In this document: piece after piece, positions 60,004 through 64,000 of the stretch
Numbering within the stretch: the first letter of the stretch is position 1
How the letters are laid out: the number at the start of each line of letters is the position of its first letter
Translations under genes and position numbers: made by a program
The notes under the pieces: model-generated
Databases searched by the model: none
The model's input: only the letters and a program-made list of their open reading frames with translations
What the model was told of the DNA's origin: nothing
Source: Cohnella zeiphila
GTDB lineage: Bacteria; Bacillota; Bacilli; Paenibacillales; Paenibacillaceae
Direction: 5' to 3'
Assembly (NCBI RefSeq): GCF_014212055.1
Contig: NZ_JACJVO010000024.1
Location: forward strand, 124,001 to 188,000
DNA length: 64,000 bases

Positions 60004-62136
60004 TTACAGCGGGTTTCGGCGGCGAATCTGAAGCTCTATCAGCCGCGCCGTGCGGGCGCGGGGCAGCGTAACCGCCAGTGTGCCCGATGCGGCATCCCAT
60101 ACCGCACGGCTGTCGTGCTCGCTTGGATACGCAATTCGCGCCGCGGCCTCGGCTCCCGCAAGCTGCGGGATCGGCAGCGCGATGTCCGTTTCGTCTCCAC
60201 CGATCCGCCAAACCGCTACGTAGGCGCGGTTGCCATTTCGCAGCCCGAAGCAGACCCAGTCGTCCTCCGATTTCGGCAGTCCGATCGGCCAGAACGGCAG
60301 CGACTCGCGGATGTCGGCGCGGATCGTTTTGTAGTAGTCGAGCGCCTCCTTCACGAGCGCCCGCCGGCGCGGGCTGAGCTCGGCCAGATAGCCGCTCTGG
60401 TGAACCCGCAGCAGCATCGCGTTCACCATGTTGAAGACGACCTCCTCGTCGTCCCCTTCGCGCAGCGGATACGACCAGATCGCCGATTGCTCGGGCGTCA
60501 GCGCCGAAGGCGAGCTGGCGGCGATCGCCGCGTAGTTGACGTAATCCTCCTGGTCGCTGGTGGATTGAATGCTGTGGCGACTAAGCATTGCATAATCCAT
60601 CCGCATGCCCCCGCTCGAGCAGTTCTCGATGACGAGGTCCGGATATTTGGCGAAGATCGAATCCAGCCAGGCGAGATAGGCGCGGTTGTGCTGCAGCAGC
60701 CCATCGCCGAAGCTGTCCGCGTCCGTCTCGGTGCCGATACCGGCGTTGATGTTGTAGTCCATCTTGATATAGCCGACTCCGTAATCCTCGACGAGCCGGC
60801 GAATGACCTCGTTGGCGTGGGCGATGACATTAGGATTCCGATAGTCCAGCTGATACCGGCTGCGGTCCTTGATCCGCTTCCCATGCCGAATGAAAAACCA
60901 GCTGTCGTCCGCATCGCGGAGCTTCGGACTGCGGATGCCCATCACCTCAAGCTCCAGCCAAAGGCCGGGAATCATCCCTTTGCTCCGGATGTAGTCGAGC
61001 ACGTATTTGATTCCTTCCGGGAACCGTTCTTCGGAAGGAAGCCACTCGCCGACGCCGTCCCACCATTCTCCGGCCGCGTACCAGCCCGCGTCGATGCAGA
61101 AGTATTCGCTCCCGACTTCGGCTGCGGCGTCGATGAGAGGAAGCAGTTTTTCCGTCGTCGGGCTTCCCCACAGACAATTCATGTAATCGTTGAAAATAAC
61201 CCGAAGCAGACGATTATCCTCGTTTGGCCTCCGGATGGCGCGGCGATAGACGGTGAACTGTCCGATCGCTTCGTCGAAGCCTCCCCGCACGGCGCCGACC
61301 GCAACCGGAACGGAAGCGAACTCCTCGCCCGGAGCGAGCTGCTTCCACCAATGGTTGTCATGCTCGGTCGGACCGCTGACCAGCAGCGTCAGATGATCGA
61401 ACTGATCGATGATCTCCCAATGCCATGAGCCGTTATGTTCGATCTGCCAGATCAGGCTCGTCCCCGCTTCCTCGTTCTTCAGCACCGCCATCGGGATATG
61501 TTCGGCCGCCGACCAGGAGCCGGTGTTGCTGCAGGAGATCCGCTTCGAAGTGCGGTCGGTGAGATGGGACAAGCCGAGCTCGGGCAGCGAGTATTGGCGC
61601 CATTGCAGCTCGCTCTGCCAGCCGGTGTGAGGGATGAACAGCGTCATTTTCTCGTCGCGGTCCTTCGCTCCCTCTTTGTCCAGCCCCGTGAGGGCGAACG
61701 TGGACACGTACTCGACCCCGACCGGCCCGGCCCCTTCGTTCCGCAGCATCGTCCAGCACCGAAGCGCCGAGATCCCGTCGAAAAATTGCCAATGGGACGT
61801 CGAGACCAGCCCCGTCTCCGGATCGGCCAGCTCGATCTCCAGCTTGCGCCCCGTCTCGTTGCGTTCGTCGCGATGCGCGCGGTACTGCATGCGAAGCCCG
61901 GGAAACGTCGCCCGGTGCGTGCGGCCGTGGTACTCCGCCCGATCGTCCCCCGTCAGCTGCAGCTCCAGCAAGCGGAAGCCTTGTTCCTGATTAGCGCTCA
62001 CCGTGGAAGGATCGTACGGCACCGCGCCCAAATGCAGCAGCCGTACGTCCAGCTCGTCCGTAATATGAAGAGCGATATAAAGTCCGTTTTCCTCGATCTC
62101 GATTCGGTTTGCCACCTGAGCACCCGCTTTCCTCAT
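60004..62136 (-). CDS. GH36 alpha-galactosidase
   Basis: A 710-aa glycoside hydrolase family 36 enzyme, the usual length for bacterial tetrameric alpha-galactosidases. An N-terminal beta-sandwich (about 1-290) precedes a (beta/alpha)8 barrel (about 310-610). The nucleophile motif is YIKMDYN (Asp near 460, matching KWDxN) and the acid/base region is CSSGGMRMD (near 506), both intact; SRYQLDYRNPNV and LWLELEVMG are further barrel motifs. It would release galactose from raffinose- or melibiose-type sugars in the cytoplasm. The ATG at 62136 is given; a TTG at 62142 (GGAGA 9 nt upstream) and a GTG at 62115 are possible. It lies downstream of the ABC substrate-binding gene, separated by a 114-bp-period array. 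Confidence 0.92.
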   Translation of the reverse strand: MRKAGAQVANRIEIEENGLYIALHITDELDVRLLHLGAVPYDPSTVSANQEQGFRLLELQLTGDDRAEYHGRTHRATFPGLRMQYRAHRDERNETGRKLEIELADPETGLVSTSHWQFFDGISALRCWTMLRNEGAGPVGVEYVSTFALTGLDKEGAKDRDEKMTLFIPHTGWQSELQWRQYSLPELGLSHLTDRTSKRISCSNTGSWSAAEHIPMAVLKNEEAGTSLIWQIEHNGSWHWEIIDQFDHLTLLVSGPTEHDNHWWKQLAPGEEFASVPVAVGAVRGGFDEAIGQFTVYRRAIRRPNEDNRLLRVIFNDYMNCLWGSPTTEKLLPLIDAAAEVGSEYFCIDAGWYAAGEWWDGVGEWLPSEERFPEGIKYVLDYIRSKGMIPGLWLELEVMGIRSPKLRDADDSWFFIRHGKRIKDRSRYQLDYRNPNVIAHANEVIRRLVEDYGVGYIKMDYNINAGIGTETDADSFGDGLLQHNRAYLAWLDSIFAKYPDLVIENCSSGGMRMDYAMLSRHSIQSTSDQEDYVNYAAIAASSPSALTPEQSAIWSYPLREGDDEEVVFNMVNAMLLRVHQSGYLAELSPRRRALVKEALDYYKTIRADIRESLPFWPIGLPKSEDDWVCFGLRNGNRAYVAVWRIGGDETDIALPIPQLAGAEAAARIAYPSEHDSRAVWDAASGTLAVTLPRARTARLIELQIRRRNPL

Positions 62137-62185
62137 ATTCAAAATAACGTGTCTCCGATAGGCCAAGCGCCGGGCACAGGTGCAG

Positions 62186-62380
62186 CGGATACGATGATTT
62201 ATATCGCAAGCGCGCTCTTCGGACTAGCGCAGCCTTGCGCTTGCGATGTTTTGTATCGCATAAGCTTGCAGCAAAGCCGCTGGCCGAGCTCAAGTAACGC
62301 TGATGCGATGATTGATATCGCAAGCGAGCTCTTCGGGCTCGTCCAGCCTTGCGCTAGCGATGTTTTGCATCGCATCAACT
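62186..62380. repeat. 114-bp hairpin repeat, locus 2 (two cores)
   Basis: Two cores with GATGATT at 62193 and 62307, exactly 114 bp apart, in the opposite orientation to locus 1. Each core has the same plan: outer stem GATGCGATG/CATCGCATC (partly decayed in unit 1), a 6x6 internal loop, inner stem ATCGCAAGCG/CGCTTGCGAT (one mismatch in unit 2) and an apical loop with CTTCGG (CCGAAG on the other strand). Confidence 0.92.
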
Positions 62381-62581
62381 TTGCTCGCGCTTGCCGCAGC
62401 GGGGCCGCAACAGCCTCCCCAAAGCTCCGGCTTGCTCCCCGACCAGCCTTTGCGCTGCTCCAACCTGACCTGGGAGCTGCTCCGATCACTCCAACGCCCC
62501 CGTATCGCCCTGGCGCCGCCGCGACCAACCGAGCGGCCCCCCGCGCTTCCCCGACCAACCCGGCGCCCCCGTATAACGCGA

Positions 62582-62613
62582 CTTAACTCAGCCCCGCACG
62601 GGACTGAGTTAAG
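62582..62613. terminator. Hairpin CTTAACTCAG/CTGAGTTAAG
   Basis: Perfect 10-bp stem, 12-nt GC-rich loop, no T run on either strand. Possible transcript end between the substrate-binding gene and the galactosidase. Confidence 0.5.
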
Positions 62614-62631
62614 CGCGGACGTTGTACGGGC

Positions 62632-62664
62632 GGTCCCGCCTCGGGCGGACGCCTCAGGCGGACC
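62632..62664 (-). terminator. GC-rich hairpin after the substrate-binding gene
   Basis: GGTCCCGCCT pairs with AGGCGGACC with one bulge, starting 23 bp after the stop at 62687 on the minus strand; GCGGAC-GCCTC repeats form its loop. No T run, so a weak terminator or RNA-stabilising structure. Confidence 0.45.
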
Positions 62665-62686
62665 GGTATCCCGGCGCTGCCGATTC

Positions 62687-64000
62687 TTATTGCGAGGAGC
62701 CCAGTTGCTGCCAGGCTTGCTCGATCTGCTTGATCGCAGCGTCTTTCTTCAGGCTGCCGCCGATATAAGACTGCATGATCTCGCCGAACTTCTGATGGAA
62801 CGAGTCGGTCGAATAGTTGATGGACAGGTCGCCGGATTTCTCCGTCTTGAGAATCTCGTCCATCTCCTTCGGCATGTCGAGGGCCGGCAGCGGAGCGTCC
62901 TTGATCGGCGGAATGACCTTCGCCACGGTGGAGAACCAGTTCTTGCCGTAGTCGGACGTGTACAGCCAGTTGAAGAAGTCGACGACGTCCTTCACGTTCT
63001 TGGAGTCTTTGCTGATCCGCAGGGCTTGGTCGGCGCCGGTAATGATAACCGCTTGGTCGGCCTTGTCGCTGACCGGGTAGCCCATGATGCCGATCTGAAT
63101 GTCCGGGTTGATCTTCTTGATCGCTTCTTCGTCCCAGGCGCCCTTGCCGGTCATCATCGCCGCCTTGCCGGATGCGAAGTCGCTGATCTCGGCGTTGCTG
63201 TCGCGTTCAAGCGGCTTGTCGGTGCCGTGCTTGACCGTCTTGTCGATGAAATCGAAGAAGTTGTTCTCCAGCAAAGGATGGTCGGCGAACGTCGTCTTGC
63301 CGGCGATGAAGTCGGCGACGAGCTGCTTCGGCTCCTCGTTCGCGTCCTGCGCGGCCGCGTCTACGAAATGCTGGAAGATGTGCTTCCACACCCACCATTC
63401 TTTGTAGGCGTTGGCGAACGGCGTAATGCCTTTGGCCTCCAGCTTCGCGATGGCGTCGTCCAGCTGCGCGGTCGTCTTGGGCACTTCCGTGATGCCGGCG
63501 TCGGCGAACAGCTTCTTGTTGTAGATCATCGTGAACAGGTTGCCCTTGACCGGAAGCCCGAGCACCTTGCCGTCGGTCGAGGTCATGTTGGCGCGCACGG
63601 AGTCCGTCATCGCGGCGGCCAGCGGCTCGTTCGTCAGGTCCTGGCTGTATTCCTCGTAGGTGTCGATATCGCCGCCCGCCGTCGTCTGGAATACGTCCGG
63701 CACGTTGCCGGAAGCGATCCGCGACTTCAGGACGGTGTTGTAGTCCGCCTGCATGATCTCGAGGTTGATCGTGACGTTCGGCTTGACCTTCTTGTATTCC
63801 GCGATATAAGCGTTGAAAGCGTCGGTATATTCCGGAGAAGCCGTGAACATGTTGATCGTGACCGGCTTGTTCGACGTTTCTCCGCTTGCCGCCGAAGATG
63901 CCGGAGCGGATGCCGTTCCCGTCGCGGCGTTGCCTGCGTTGTTGGCGTTGTTGCTGCTGCCGCAAGCGGCCAGCAGTCCGGCCGTCAGCGCGATGCCGGC
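62687..64000 (-). CDS. ABC sugar-transporter substrate-binding lipoprotein (start outside window)
   Basis: The last 438 codons of an extracellular solute-binding lipoprotein (family 1, carbohydrate type). The visible start is the signal peptide end, ALTAGLLAACGSSN, with the lipobox LAAC, so only a few residues are missing. Ser/Asn/Ala-rich linker (about 14-45), then the binding fold: VTINMFTASPEYTDAFNAYI, GNVPDVFQT, LPVKGNLFTMIYNKKLF, FASGKAAMMTGKGAW and a C-terminal YIGGSLKKDAAIKQIEQAWQQ. It hands an oligosaccharide to an ABC importer; the partner permeases must lie beyond the window. With the GH36 gene downstream, an alpha-galactoside is a reasonable guess. Confidence 0.92.
   Translation of the reverse strand, partial: AGIALTAGLLAACGSSNNANNAGNAATGTASAPASSAASGETSNKPVTINMFTASPEYTDAFNAYIAEYKKVKPNVTINLEIMQADYNTVLKSRIASGNVPDVFQTTAGGDIDTYEEYSQDLTNEPLAAAMTDSVRANMTSTDGKVLGLPVKGNLFTMIYNKKLFADAGITEVPKTTAQLDDAIAKLEAKGITPFANAYKEWWVWKHIFQHFVDAAAQDANEEPKQLVADFIAGKTTFADHPLLENNFFDFIDKTVKHGTDKPLERDSNAEISDFASGKAAMMTGKGAWDEEAIKKINPDIQIGIMGYPVSDKADQAVIITGADQALRISKDSKNVKDVVDFFNWLYTSDYGKNWFSTVAKVIPPIKDAPLPALDMPKEMDEILKTEKSGDLSINYSTDSFHQKFGEIMQSYIGGSLKKDAAIKQIEQAWQQLGSSQ

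Larger units (their letters stand above)
62137..62686. other. Intergenic region with the second 114-bp array and two hairpins
   Basis: 550 bp between two minus-strand sugar genes. It holds the 114-bp array (62186-62380), a GC-rich Pro-codon-like stretch with no convincing gene, and hairpins at 62582-62613 and 62632-62664 (the latter just past the substrate-binding gene). Confidence 0.8.

Overview
The window looks like chromosomal DNA from a high-GC, spore-forming member of the Firmicutes, most likely Paenibacillaceae (Cohnella or Paenibacillus type). The evidence is an alpha/beta-type small acid-soluble spore protein, two sporulation-type sensor kinases, strong Bacillus-like ribosome binding sites, several TTG/GTG starts, sigma-A promoters, a MarR/MMPL pair, a YhgE/Pip protein, a DUF3900 protein, and a ydaJKLMN-like exopolysaccharide operon. 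No phage, plasmid, rRNA, tRNA or recognisable insertion-sequence transposase was seen. Family names come from reading the proteins, not from a database search.

Layout. 1-8.2 kb (minus): Na+/H+ antiporter (cut by the window edge), aldose-1-epimerase-like protein, RND efflux permease, and a secreted beta-propeller/phosphoesterase. 8.5-12 kb (plus): fumC, a GntR/FadR regulator and a CynX-type MFS transporter. 12-16.3 kb: intergenic repeats, then a MarR-regulated MMPL exporter (minus). 16.4-24.9 kb (plus): a six-gene c-di-GMP-dependent exopolysaccharide operon (GH8 lipoprotein, membrane transferase, DUF2334 protein, GT2 synthase, BcsB-like protein, degenerate-GGDEF receptor). 25-31 kb: alpha/beta hydrolase, 51-bp repeat array, TetM/EF-G-like GTPase and YhgE/Pip protein. 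31-35.6 kb (minus): CheY-like regulator, hybrid kinase and SARP-type response regulator. 35.6-41.4 kb: a broken gene interrupted by a 114-bp tandem array, a membrane alpha/beta hydrolase, and a divergent AraC/MFS pair. 41.5-50.2 kb: signalling and sporulation genes (MHYT kinase, DUF3900, PAP2, KinB-like kinase, SASP, and a REC/hybrid kinase/HD-GYP operon). 50.4-59.6 kb: NAD(P)-binding protein, GlcNAc-kinase-like protein with LacI regulator, sporulation-type kinase, CrtQ-like glycosyltransferase with PlsY-like acyltransferase, nucleoside hydrolase, and a Fur-regulated FhuF-like reductase. 59.6-64 kb: a small type I toxin/antisense-RNA locus, GH36 alpha-galactosidase, a second 114-bp array, and a sugar ABC substrate-binding lipoprotein cut by the window end.

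How the genes work together. c-di-GMP is a common thread: the exopolysaccharide operon ends in a receptor that keeps the inhibitory-site motif but has lost GGDEF, and an HD-GYP response regulator elsewhere could lower c-di-GMP. Histidine kinases and response regulators are unusually dense between 31 and 56 kb.

The least explained material is intergenic. A 114-bp-period hairpin repeat occurs at two loci in opposite orientation with compensatory stem changes; one copy appears to have inserted into a small reading frame with a 4-bp target duplication. Two unrelated-sequence arrays share a 51-bp period and a short-hairpin architecture. A 39-aa holin-like toxin has a convincing antisense RNA promoter and terminators.
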